A stretch of DNA of 64,000 nucleotides from Qaidamihabitans albus (lineage in GTDB: Bacteria; Actinomycetota; Actinomycetes; Mycobacteriales; Pseudonocardiaceae), in the NCBI RefSeq assembly GCF_016464705.1, contig NZ_JAEHOB010000001.1:248001-312000 (forward strand). The letters are read 5' to 3'. The notes under the pieces are model-generated. The model was not told the origin of the DNA. It worked only from the letters and a program-made list of their open reading frames with translations, and did not search any database. Position numbers and translations under genes: made by a program. Numbering within the stretch: position 1 is the stretch's first letter; every line of letters begins with the position of its first letter. Shown here piece by piece: positions 8,430 to 15,934 of this stretch.

Positions 8430-9011
8430 TCAGCGCAGCGAGGCAGGATCGGGCGCACCGACCCAGCGCTGGGCACGCAGGCCCACCGCCCTGGCGGCGT
8501 CCACATTGGCCTGTTTGTCGTCGAGGAAGAGGCAGTCGCCAGGTTCCGCGCCGATCCGCGAGGTGAGCAGCTCGAAGATCTCGGCGTCGGGCTTGGCGAT
8601 GCCGACGTCGCCGGAGAACAGCAGGTGCCGGAAGTGCCTCGTCCACGGCTGCCGCTCGGCGAACCGCGCGAACGACCGCGGCGCGTTGGACAGCAGCGCG
8701 AGTGGCGAACCCGCCTCAGCCAGCCCGGCCAGCAGGGCCATCGACGACGGCTCGATCCGCGACCACCCCGCGATGTCGAGCGCGGTGAGATCGTCCGAAG
8801 TGGACTCGTCGACGGTGGTCCCGACCACCTCGCCGATGGCTCGCCAGTAGTCGATATCGGCGGCCCCGCGGTCGTAGAAGTCGCGGTAGGCCCAGTAGGC
8901 GGGTTCGAAGTCGGTCACCGGCACGCCGAGGCGGGCCGCGAGCTCGGGTACCGCCGCCGTGCGCGAGCAGATCACCTCGCCGTAGTCGAACACGACCCAG
9001 CGCGGGCTCAT
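8430..9011 (-). CDS. HAD-superfamily hydrolase
   Basis: 193 aa. Motif I is degenerate: VVFDYGEVI, where the usual DxDx(T/V) reads D-Y-G, as in the HAD-IA group where the second Asp is often Gly. Motif II is LALLSNAP, motif III is the Lys in GIAKPDAEIF, and motif IV is CLFLDDKQANVDAA. A cytosolic phosphatase-like activity on a small metabolite is likely; the substrate is unknown. The ATG overlaps the stop of the aldolase gene upstream (ATGA), so the two form a coupled pair. Confidence 0.85.
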   Translation of the reverse strand: MSPRWVVFDYGEVICSRTAAVPELAARLGVPVTDFEPAYWAYRDFYDRGAADIDYWRAIGEVVGTTVDESTSDDLTALDIAGWSRIEPSSMALLAGLAEAGSPLALLSNAPRSFARFAERQPWTRHFRHLLFSGDVGIAKPDAEIFELLTSRIGAEPGDCLFLDDKQANVDAARAVGLRAQRWVGAPDPASLR

Positions 9012-10039
9012 CTGCTGCCCGCCTTGATCCGGCGGAGCGCCTCCTCGACATCGCCCGCGGAAAGGTCGCGGTGGGTCACGAACCGGACCTTGCCCGCCAT
9101 CGGCAGGGCGAGCACGCCGAGCCCGCGCAGCCAGTCCAGCGTGAGCAGCAGGTCCGGCACCCTCGCGAGCACGATGTTGGTCTGCGGCTCGCTGACGTCC
9201 CAGCCGTACTCGCGCAGCCCCTCGGCGAGGGTCCGTGCGTGGGCGTGGTCCTCGCCGAGCTCGCCGACGCGGTCCAGCGCGAGCAGGCAGGCCGCCGCGA
9301 GCACCCCGCCCTGGCGCACCCCGCCGCCGAGCATCTGGCGCATCCGCCTCGCCTCCTCGACGAACTCCTCGCCGCCGGCCAGCACGGAGCCGACGGGCGC
9401 GCCGAGGCCTTTGCTGAAGCACGCCGACACCGTGTCGACGCCGACCGTCAGCGCGGCGGGTGGCAGGTCCAGCGCGGCCGCCGCGTGCCACAGCCGCGCC
9501 CCGTCGAGGTGCACCCGGAGCCCGGCCTCCCGCGCGGTCGCGACGAGCTGCGCGTGCTCGTGCGGTGGGGTGATCGCGCCGCCGGCCACGTTGTGCGTGT
9601 TCTCCAGGCACAGCAGCGTGGTGCGCAGTACGTAGTACGGCCCCTCCCGGGTGCCCGCCGCGGCCCGCACGGCACCCGCCGAGGGGCGGCCGGGGCCCGC
9701 GTCGTGCTCCAGCGGCTCGGGCATGCCACCGGCCAGCCATGCCGCCGAGCCGAGCTCGTTCACCAGCACGTGCGCATCCCGCGGCGCCAGGAACCGGTCG
9801 CCGCGGCGCAGGTGCGTGGACAGCGCGATGAGGTTCGCCATCGTCCCGCTCGGCGTCCACAGCGCCGCGGGCGTGCCGAGCGTCTCGGCGGCCCGCTCCT
9901 CCAGCGCGCGGATCGTCGGGTCCGAGTCGATGACGTTGTCGGCGACCTCCGCCCGTGCCATCGCGGAACGCATCATCTCATCCGGCCGGGTGACGGTGTC
10001 CGAGCGGAAGTCGATCACCGAACTGGCTGCAGAGGTCAC
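9008..10039 (-). CDS. ltaE: Low-specificity L-threonine aldolase family
   Basis: 343 aa, the family's normal length. It starts with the hallmark IDFRSDTVTRP and carries the PLP-lysine motif ACFSKGLGAPVGS plus the cofactor-ring segment LENTHNVAGG. The expected reaction is cleavage of L-threonine or L-allo-threonine to glycine and acetaldehyde in the cytosol. Related beta-eliminating lyases share this fold, so the exact amino acid is uncertain. It is the first gene of a two-gene unit with the HAD hydrolase and is divergent from the sigma factor gene. Confidence 0.85.
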   Translation of the reverse strand: MTSAASSVIDFRSDTVTRPDEMMRSAMARAEVADNVIDSDPTIRALEERAAETLGTPAALWTPSGTMANLIALSTHLRRGDRFLAPRDAHVLVNELGSAAWLAGGMPEPLEHDAGPGRPSAGAVRAAAGTREGPYYVLRTTLLCLENTHNVAGGAITPPHEHAQLVATAREAGLRVHLDGARLWHAAAALDLPPAALTVGVDTVSACFSKGLGAPVGSVLAGGEEFVEEARRMRQMLGGGVRQGGVLAAACLLALDRVGELGEDHAHARTLAEGLREYGWDVSEPQTNIVLARVPDLLLTLDWLRGLGVLALPMAGKVRFVTHRDLSAGDVEEALRRIKAGSR

Positions 10040-10109
10040 TTTCCGATCACATCACACTGGTTGTTGATCTCACAAACGGGTGACATATGGGTGCCGGGGC
10101 GCCGGGCGT

Positions 10110-10137
10110 GCAACCGTGGGACACGTCAGTTTCGTCT
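10110..10137 (+). promoter_or_regulatory. Candidate ECF-type promoter of sigma cassette 1
   Basis: GCAACC at 10110-10115 is followed after 17 bp by CGTCT at 10133, the spacing and shape of an extracytoplasmic-function sigma promoter. The same CGTGCAACC string occurs upstream of the second, paralogous sigma cassette (12014-12021), which suggests both are read by the same or related sigma factors. This is inference from two sites. Confidence 0.4.
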
Positions 10138-10177
10138 CTACCTTCGGACAACAGACTCAGACCGGAGAGCCGACCGC

Positions 10178-10687
10178 GTGGATCACCGCGAGGAGCAGGA
10201 GTTCGCGGAGTACTTCGCCGCAAGGCGGGACTCCGTGCGCCGGACCGCGTACATGCTCTGTGGTGACTGGCACCGCGCGGACGACCTCGCGCAGACGGCG
10301 TTCGTCTCGTTGCACCGGCGCTGGCGCAAGATCCGCGACCGGGCGGCGACCGACGCCTACCTGCGGAAGACGCTGGTGAGGGCGGCCATCGACGAGTCCC
10401 GGCGCCCGTGGCGGCGGGAGCGGCAGACCGATGAGCTGCCGGAGCCGCCGCCCGCCGGCGAGCTGGTCGCCGACCGGGTGGCGACCAGGGAGGACCTGCT
10501 CGCCGGCCTGCGCCGGGTGCCGCCGAGACAGCGTGCGGTGTTGGTGCTGCGCTACTTCGAGGGCCTCGACGTCGGCGGCGTCGCGCGGGTGCTCGGTTGC
10601 AGCGAGGGCAACGTGAAGAGCCAGACCGCGCGGGGCCTGGCGAACCTGCGGGACGTGCTGGGCGAGGAGGTGGAGACGCATGGATGA
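10178..10687 (+). CDS. SigE-family RNA polymerase sigma factor
   Basis: 169 aa, the usual size of the short actinobacterial SigE-family (sigma-70 region 2 plus region 4 only). Region 2 is at residues ~10-75 (RRTAYMLCGDWHRADDLAQTAF). Region 4 is at ~110-165, with the helix-turn-helix LPRRQ-like PPRQRAVLVLRYFEGLDVGGVARVLGCSEGNVKSQTARGL region. The GTG start has GGAGAG upstream. It overlaps the membrane-partner gene by 8 bp, typical of a sigma/anti-sigma pair. A paralogue with a frameshift lies at 12066-12589. Confidence 0.85.
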   Translation: MDHREEQEFAEYFAARRDSVRRTAYMLCGDWHRADDLAQTAFVSLHRRWRKIRDRAATDAYLRKTLVRAAIDESRRPWRRERQTDELPEPPPAGELVADRVATREDLLAGLRRVPPRQRAVLVLRYFEGLDVGGVARVLGCSEGNVKSQTARGLANLRDVLGEEVETHG

Positions 10688-11396
10688 GCACGAGCTGGAG
10701 ACGCTGTTCCGGCAGGCGCCGGGCGAGCCGCCGCCACCGACCTTCACGGAGCGGGACGTGGCCGCGGCCTCGCGCAGGGCCACCATGCGGCGCCGTTCCG
10801 TGACCGCGGCCGTGAGCGCGTGCGTCGTCCTGCTCCTCGGTGGGGTCAGCGTGGTGGGACTCGGCCAGAGGGCGAACACGGGCGGTGACTCGGGCGCCGC
10901 CTCCGCGCCCGCATACGGTGACGCCGAAGCGGAAGCGGGCGAGCAGGAGCAACCCGGCGGCTCCGCCGGACGTCTTCCGAACGCACAGGGCTTCCCGGAT
11001 GGCTCGCCCAAGCAGGGGGGCGAGGCTTCCGGGGAGAACGGCCCACGGGCCGGTCGCACCTCCGGGTGCGAAAAGGTCGACCGGGAGCTCGCCATCGCCC
11101 TCGCTGGCGAGCTCCCGGTCACCGCCGGGGCGGATGCCGTGCCCGGGCTGGTCTGCCCGGAGCCGTCGCGCTCGGCCGCGTACGCCGTGGACGGCGGCCT
11201 GGTTTCCGCCGTGCTGGTGCCGTCCGGCGTCGCATCGCAACTGCCCGAACAGCCCGAGGGAACCGTCATCGCGGAGGAGCGCACCGCGGCCGGGGCGACC
11301 GTCGTCGTGCTGAGCACCCCGGCGCCGGACAAGGCCACCGCACCGCTGGCCGGGGGGCTGCAGGGCATCGCGACCGCGCTCGCGCGGCAACTCTGA
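10680..11396 (+). CDS. Single-pass membrane partner of sigma factor 1 (putative anti-sigma)
   Basis: 238 aa. An N-terminal cytosolic segment (~45 aa) ends in an Arg-rich stretch (RRATMRRRS), followed by one membrane helix (TAAVSACVVLLLGGVSVVGLG) and an acidic extracytoplasmic domain. That topology and the 8-bp overlap with the sigma gene suggest a membrane anti-sigma factor or regulator. No zinc-binding HxxxCxxC motif is visible, so it is not a ZAS-type anti-sigma. The N-terminal layout resembles that of the partner in cassette 2. Confidence 0.6.
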   Translation: MDEHELETLFRQAPGEPPPPTFTERDVAAASRRATMRRRSVTAAVSACVVLLLGGVSVVGLGQRANTGGDSGAASAPAYGDAEAEAGEQEQPGGSAGRLPNAQGFPDGSPKQGGEASGENGPRAGRTSGCEKVDRELAIALAGELPVTAGADAVPGLVCPEPSRSAAYAVDGGLVSAVLVPSGVASQLPEQPEGTVIAEERTAAGATVVVLSTPAPDKATAPLAGGLQGIATALARQL

Positions 11397-11411
11397 GTTC
11401 GCGAATCCCGG

Positions 11412-11431
11412 ATGGCAGACTTGGCTGCCAT
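11412..11431. promoter_or_regulatory. Palindromic operator at the TetR gene start
   Basis: A perfect inverted repeat, ATGGCAG-acttgg-CTGCCAT, directly abuts the preferred ATG of the TetR gene. Its position, length and symmetry fit a TetR-type dimer site for autorepression. Inference from location only. Confidence 0.5.
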
Positions 11432-12008
11432 GACGTCAGCCGCGAGCACACCGAAAGGTGAACGCAGGCGTGCCGCCCTCGTGGCGGCGGCGGCCGACCT
11501 GCTCGTCGAGGGCGGGTTCGACGCGGTGCGGCACCGGGCGGTCGCCGAGCGGGCCGGTCTTCCGCTCGCCTCGACCACCTACTACTTCGACTCGCTCGAC
11601 GATCTGATCTACGCCGCGATGGAGCACTACGGGCGTTCCGAGCTGGCCAGGGGGCGCGAGCAGCTCGCCGAGCTGAGCACCGAGCGCCGGGGCACGGACA
11701 CGCTCGTCGAGCTGGTGCTGGACCAGCTGCTCGGCGAGGACCCCGAGTACGACGCCGTGCTGCTGCGCTACGAACGGCTGGTCGCCACCGGCCGCAGGCC
11801 GCATCTGCGCCCGCTGATGCGCACGCTCGCGGTGGAGCTGCGTGCGCTGCTGACCGAGATCTTCGTCAGGTCCGGGGTGGAGATCGGAGGGCGGCGGCTC
11901 GAACAGCTCATCGCGCTCGTCGACGGCGCCGTGGTCAACGCGCTCATCGAGGTGGACCCCGACCCGCGCGCCGCCGCCGCGCGGATGCTGCGTGCGGCGC
12001 TGAGCTGA
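11430..12008 (+). CDS. TetR-family transcriptional regulator
   Basis: 192 aa from the ATG at 11430; an in-frame ATG at 11412 would place the start inside the operator-like palindrome. The N-terminal helix-turn-helix is residues ~10-55 (ALVAAAADLLVEGGF ... STTYYFDSLDDLIYAAMEHY). The ligand-binding domain is all-helical and of normal length. It sits between two sigma-factor cassettes in the same orientation. Ligand and targets are unknown; autoregulation via the palindrome is likely. Confidence 0.85.
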   Translation: MTSAASTPKGERRRAALVAAAADLLVEGGFDAVRHRAVAERAGLPLASTTYYFDSLDDLIYAAMEHYGRSELARGREQLAELSTERRGTDTLVELVLDQLLGEDPEYDAVLLRYERLVATGRRPHLRPLMRTLAVELRALLTEIFVRSGVEIGGRRLEQLIALVDGAVVNALIEVDPDPRAAAARMLRAALS

Positions 12009-12013
12009 CCCCC

Positions 12014-12041
12014 GTGCAACCTCTCGCCCGCCGCCACCGTG
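12014..12041 (+). promoter_or_regulatory. Candidate ECF-type promoter of sigma cassette 2
   Basis: GCAACC at 12016-12021 is followed after 16 bp by CGTGGG, mirroring the GCAACC/CGTC arrangement in front of sigma cassette 1. It is the only obvious promoter-like pair between the TetR stop and the sigma start. Confidence 0.35.
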
Positions 12042-12065
12042 GGAAGGGGTTGGAAAGGGGATCGC

Positions 12066-12589
12066 ATGGACGACAACGACGAAGCGCGGTTCCGCGAATT
12101 CGCCTCGGCGCAGGCGCACGGGCTGCGCCGATCCGCCTACCTGCTGTGCGGGGACTGGCATCTGGCCGAGGACCTGATGCAGAACGCGCTCATGCGGATA
12201 TACCGTGCCTGGTCGCGGATCGACGTTGCCGAGCCGCTCGGCAACTACGCGCGCAAGGTCCTGCTGCGGGCGTGGCTGGACGAGTGGCGCCTGCGTGAAC
12301 GGCGGGAGCCAGTCCCGGACCTGGCCGACGCCGCACCCGCCCCGCCGAGCACGCCCAGCGCGACTGGACACGCGACAAGGTGCGGCGCGGGCTGCGGGAG
12401 CTGCCGCCGAGGCAGCGGGCCACGCTCGTCCTGCGTTACTTCGACGAACTGAGCGTCGGCGAGACCGCCGCGATCCTCCGGTGCTCCGAGGGCACCGTCA
12501 AGAGCCAGACAGCGAGGGGCCTGGCCACCCTCGGCCGCGTACTCGCCCGCCCCGAACTGGGCGCCGAACAGGGAAAGGTGACGACATGA
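12066..12589 (+). pseudogene. SigE-family sigma factor with a one-base frameshift
   Basis: The ATG at 12066 opens a frame coding for sigma region 2 (LRRSAYLLCGDWHLAEDLMQNAL), which runs to about codon 97 (codon 96 ends at 12353). Region 4 (LRELPPRQRATLVLRYFDELSVGETAAIL ... KSQTARGL region) continues in another frame from 12356 (CAG CGC GAC TGG) to the TGA at 12589. One missing base in the C-run at about 12354-12356 would restore a ~174-aa protein like the intact paralogue at 10178. Either this is a true mutation that inactivates the gene, or a sequencing error. The partner gene downstream is intact and overlaps the stop (ATGA), which argues for a recent event or an error. Confidence 0.75.
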
Positions 12590-13410
12590 GCGAGCACGAG
12601 GTACGCGAGGCGCTGGTCGATGCCGTCGCGGACGAGCCCCCGCTGAACTTCGACCCGGATGAGCTGATCGGCACGGTGCGGGAGCGCACCAGGCGGCGCC
12701 GGGCCGTGTGGAGCGCGGGCGCGGGCGTGGCGCTGGTCGCGGCGCTCGCGGTGGCCGTGCCGCTGGCGCTCGGCGGGCCCGGCGAACCCGGGTCGACGCA
12801 GGCGGCCGCCGGTTCCCGGGCCCCGTCGGCCCCGGCAGCCCCGGCAGCCCCGGCACAGCCGGGGTGGCCGCCGGACAACGTCGAGCCGACGCGGTACACC
12901 GAGGCCGAGCTGCGGCAGCGCGGCGAGGAGATGCGCACGCACCTGCGCGACCGGTTCCCGGCCGTGGTGCCGGAGGCGGCCGATGTCGAGGTGGGCGAGT
13001 TCTCCGGGGAGGCGACCGGATCGGTCACCGAGGGGCAGCGGTATCTCAACTCGTTCGTGCGGTTCACCGCGGACGGAGCGCCCACGGCGGTCAACGTCCA
13101 GGTCAACGCGGCCGGTGCGGACATGCCGCCGCCCGGCGGGATGTGCGAGGCGGAGCCGTCCGCGGAGTGCACGGTGCAGGTCCAGCCGGACGAGAGCGTG
13201 CTCGTGCTGGTGGAGCACTCCGGTGTCGGGAACGGCCCGGACATGAAGGTGACCACGGCGTACCACTACCGCACCGATGGCGTCGTGCTGATGGTGTCGG
13301 GGTACAACTACGACCCGACCGCCGGGGCGGAAACCGATCACCTGCCGGATCTGACGGTGACCACCGCCCAGCTCATCGAGCTGGCGAGCGACCCGGCGCT
13401 GCGGTTGTGA
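12586..13410 (+). CDS. Single-pass membrane partner of sigma factor 2 (putative anti-sigma)
   Basis: 274 aa. A cytosolic N-terminus of ~45 residues (MSEHEVREALVDAV...) is followed by an Arg-rich RTRRRRA, one membrane helix (WSAGAGVALVAALAVAVPLAL), a Pro/Ala linker and an extracytoplasmic domain with a Cys pair (GGMCEAEPSAECTV). It has the same topology as the partner in cassette 1, which supports a regulatory pair with the adjacent sigma gene. No known anti-sigma motif is recognised. Confidence 0.6.
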   Translation: MSEHEVREALVDAVADEPPLNFDPDELIGTVRERTRRRRAVWSAGAGVALVAALAVAVPLALGGPGEPGSTQAAAGSRAPSAPAAPAAPAQPGWPPDNVEPTRYTEAELRQRGEEMRTHLRDRFPAVVPEAADVEVGEFSGEATGSVTEGQRYLNSFVRFTADGAPTAVNVQVNAAGADMPPPGGMCEAEPSAECTVQVQPDESVLVLVEHSGVGNGPDMKVTTAYHYRTDGVVLMVSGYNYDPTAGAETDHLPDLTVTTAQLIELASDPALRL

Positions 13411-13436
13411 CCCGGCTCGCCGGTTAGCCTGACCGC

Positions 13437-14867
13437 GTGAGCGACAAGCCGAGCATCCCGAACGTACTCGCGGGCCGTTACGCCTCCCCCGAGCTCGTGA
13501 CGCTGTGGTCCCCGGAGAACAAGGTCAGGCTGGAGCGAGAGCTGTGGCTCGCCGTGCTGCGGGCCCAGTCCGAGCTCGGGGTCGAGGTGCCCGACGGCGT
13601 GCCGGCCGACTACGAACGGGTGCTCGGCGACGTCGATCTCGCGTCGATCGCCGCCCGCGAGCGCGTCACGCGGCATGACGTCAAGGCCAGGATCGAGGAG
13701 TTCAACGCGCTGGCCGGGCACGAGCACGTGCACAAGGGCATGACCTCGCGGGACCTCACCGAGAACGTCGAGCAGCTTCAGGTGCGGCGCTCACTCGAAC
13801 TGATCCGCGGCCGGACGGTGGCGCTCCTGGCGATGCTGGGCACGCTGGCCACCGAGCACGCGGACCTGGTCATCGCGGGGCGCTCGCACAACGTGGCCGC
13901 GCAGGCGACGACGCTGGGCAAGCGGTTCGCCACCGCCGCGGACGAGCTGCTGGTGGCCTACGAGCGGCTGGACGAGCTGATCGCCCGCTACCCGCTGCGC
14001 GGGATCAAGGGGCCGGTCGGCACGGCGCAGGACATGCTCGACCTGCTCGGCAGCGAGTCCACATTGGAGTCTCTTGAGGCGCGGGTCGCGGAGCATCTCG
14101 GCTTCGAGCGTGTACTCACGAGTGTGGGGCAGGTCTACCCGCGCTCACTCGACTTCGACGTGCTGTCCACCCTGGTCCAGCTCGCCGCGGCGCCGGGCAG
14201 CCTGGCAACGACGATCCGGCTGATGGCCGGGCACGAGCTGGTCACCGAGGGCTTCCAGCCGGGGCAGGTCGGTTCGTCGGCCATGCCGCACAAGATGAAC
14301 ACGCGCTCGTGCGAGCGGGTCAACGGGCTCGCGGTGGTGCTGAGGGGTTACCTCTCGATGATCGGCGAGCTCTCGGGCGACCAGTGGAACGAGGGGGACG
14401 TGTCCGATTCGGTGGTCCGCCGGGTCGCGTTGCCGGACGCGTTCTTCGCGCTCGACGGGTTGCTGGAGACGATGCTGACCGTGCTGCGCGAGTTCGGGGC
14501 CTTCCCGGCCGTGGTCGACCGCGAGCTCGCCCGGTACCTGCCGTTCCTGGCGACCACGAAGGTGCTGATGGCCGCGGTGCGGGCCGGGGTCGGCCGGGAG
14601 CGTGCGCACGAGGCGATCAAGGAGAACGCCGTCGCCGTGGCGCTCGCGATGCGCGAGCAGGGACAGGTGGAGAACGACCTGCTCGACCGGCTGGCCGCCG
14701 ACGAGCGCATCCCGCTCGACCGCGCCGAGCTGGACGAGCTGCTCGCCGACCGGCTCTCGTTCACCGGCACGGCCGCCGGGCAGGTGGGCGCCGTGGTGGC
14801 GCGGATCGAGGACGTGCTCAAGCACTTCCCGGACGCCGCCGCCTACGTTCCGCGGCCGATCCTCTGA
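13437..14867 (+). CDS. purB: Adenylosuccinate lyase
   Basis: 476 aa. It belongs to the fumarase/aspartase superfamily; the signature loop GSSAMPHKMNTRSCERV is at residues ~278-294 and carries the catalytic Ser. The TSRDLTEN and AGRSHNVAAQ substrate-binding segments are intact. It cleaves SAICAR to AICAR and adenylosuccinate to AMP, releasing fumarate, in the cytosol. The GTG start is 26 bp after the preceding stop. purC follows 2 kb downstream. The length and the extended C-terminal region match the longer actinobacterial form. Confidence 0.95.
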   Translation: MSDKPSIPNVLAGRYASPELVTLWSPENKVRLERELWLAVLRAQSELGVEVPDGVPADYERVLGDVDLASIAARERVTRHDVKARIEEFNALAGHEHVHKGMTSRDLTENVEQLQVRRSLELIRGRTVALLAMLGTLATEHADLVIAGRSHNVAAQATTLGKRFATAADELLVAYERLDELIARYPLRGIKGPVGTAQDMLDLLGSESTLESLEARVAEHLGFERVLTSVGQVYPRSLDFDVLSTLVQLAAAPGSLATTIRLMAGHELVTEGFQPGQVGSSAMPHKMNTRSCERVNGLAVVLRGYLSMIGELSGDQWNEGDVSDSVVRRVALPDAFFALDGLLETMLTVLREFGAFPAVVDRELARYLPFLATTKVLMAAVRAGVGRERAHEAIKENAVAVALAMREQGQVENDLLDRLAADERIPLDRAELDELLADRLSFTGTAAGQVGAVVARIEDVLKHFPDAAAYVPRPIL

Positions 14868-14870
14868 CCC

Positions 14871-15698
14871 ATGGCACGCGTCGCGGATCTCATCACCTAT
14901 CCGGTCAAGGGCTGCGCAGGGACGCGGGTGCAGGCCGCTGAGCTGGCTCCGGCCGGGCTGGAGCACGACCGCACGTTCATGGCGGTCGGCGAGGACGGCA
15001 CGTTCCGCAGCCAGCGCCGCCACCCGGTGCTCGCGGTGGTCCGGCCTGCCGTGCTCGACGGCGGCGCCCGGCTCGCGCTGAGCGCGCCGGGCCACACCGA
15101 CATCGAGGTCGCCGTCGCGTTCGACGGCCGCCGCCGCGACGTTTCGGTGTTCACCTGGGCGGGCCAGGGCGTGGACCAGGGGGATGAGGCGGCGGCGTGG
15201 TTCTCCGCCGTGCTCGGCGCGCCGTCCCGGCTGGTCCGGGTCCCGCCGGAGCACAGGCGCGAGACCAGCGGCGAGACACCCGGCAGCGCCGGGTTCGCCG
15301 ACGGGCACGCCGTGCTGGTCGCCTCGTGGGCGTCGCTGGACCTGCTGAACGAGCGCATCGCCGAACGGGGTGGCGAGCCGGTGCCGATGGACCGGTTCCG
15401 CCCCAACCTGGTGGTCGACGGCTGGACCGAGCCGCACACCGAGGACGACGTGTGGCGGATGACCGCGGGTGGCGCGGAGCTCGGCTTCGCGAAGGTGTGC
15501 GTGCGGTGCACGGTCCCGACCGTCGACCAGGAGACCGGCACCAGGTCGGGCCCCGAGCCCGTTCGCACGCTGGCGGGGTACCGGCGGGGCCCGGACGGCG
15601 GCGTCACGTTCGGGATGAAGGCCGCGGTCCTTCGTGCCGGAACTGTCCGGATCGGCGACCGGGTGCGGGTCGAGTCCAGGGTGACGTCGCCCACGTGA
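14871..15698 (+). CDS. MOSC-domain protein
   Basis: 275 aa. The MOSC N-terminal beta-barrel is residues ~1-115 (ADLITYPVKGCAGTRVQAAELAPAGLEHDR). The MOSC domain follows, with the conserved MDRFRPNLVVDG and a Cys in KVCVRCTVPTVDQETG, the residue that would carry sulfide or bind the molybdenum cofactor. Proteins of this type (YcbX/mARC-like) reduce N-hydroxylated compounds or handle Mo-cofactor sulfur. It starts 3 bp after purB, so it is likely co-transcribed, and a sulfur-linked exporter gene follows. Confidence 0.85.
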   Translation: MARVADLITYPVKGCAGTRVQAAELAPAGLEHDRTFMAVGEDGTFRSQRRHPVLAVVRPAVLDGGARLALSAPGHTDIEVAVAFDGRRRDVSVFTWAGQGVDQGDEAAAWFSAVLGAPSRLVRVPPEHRRETSGETPGSAGFADGHAVLVASWASLDLLNERIAERGGEPVPMDRFRPNLVVDGWTEPHTEDDVWRMTAGGAELGFAKVCVRCTVPTVDQETGTRSGPEPVRTLAGYRRGPDGGVTFGMKAAVLRAGTVRIGDRVRVESRVTSPT

Positions 15699-15704
15699 GG
15701 CGGT

Positions 15705-15734
15705 CAGTCGTCGTCCAGACTTTGAGAACGACTG
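15705..15734. terminator. Weak inverted repeat after the MOSC gene
   Basis: CAGTCGT (15705-15711) pairs with ACGACTG (15728-15734) across a 16-nt loop, just after the MOSC stop. A short stem without a T-run; it could be a weak terminator or an operator. Confidence 0.3.
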
Positions 15735-15768
15735 GAACGGCGGGTGCGGGTCTGTCACGATTAGGATC

Positions 15769-15867
15769 GTGATATCGCAGGTGGGGCGTGCGCACGGGCC
15801 GGCGCTGGTGCAGCGCAGGCACGTCGACCTCCTGCGGGTCAACTCGGCGGCGTGCCGTCCGCGCTGA
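15769..15867 (+). CDS. Putative leader peptide upstream of a sulfur-export gene
   Basis: A 32-codon ORF from GTG 15769 (a second in-frame GTG is at 15781). It encodes the core LVQRRHVDLLRVNSAACRPR. The pattern 'RRHVDL-x-R-V-x-S-A-x-C' with a Cys codon near the end matches the leader peptides often found ahead of sulfur-metabolism genes in actinobacteria, where ribosome stalling at Cys codons could control the downstream gene. The TauE/SafE exporter starts 67 bp after its stop. The function is inferred from this resemblance and position. No clear ribosome binding site is present, so the message may be leaderless. Confidence 0.6.
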   Translation: MISQVGRAHGPALVQRRHVDLLRVNSAACRPR

Positions 15868-15934
15868 AGCTGGCTGCCCGGTTCTCGTATGCTGCCGCTG
15901 TCGACATGACGGCCGCCTGACGCTGAGGTTCTAA

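Noticed and set aside
12345-12380. Programmed ribosomal frameshift in sigma factor 2
   Set aside because: No slippery heptamer or downstream stimulatory structure is evident, and the intact paralogue needs none; a base deletion or sequencing error is simpler.
15868-15934. SAM- or molybdenum-type riboswitch before the TauE gene
   Set aside because: The 67-bp gap after the leader ORF is too short and lacks recognisable conserved elements; the leader peptide explains the region better.
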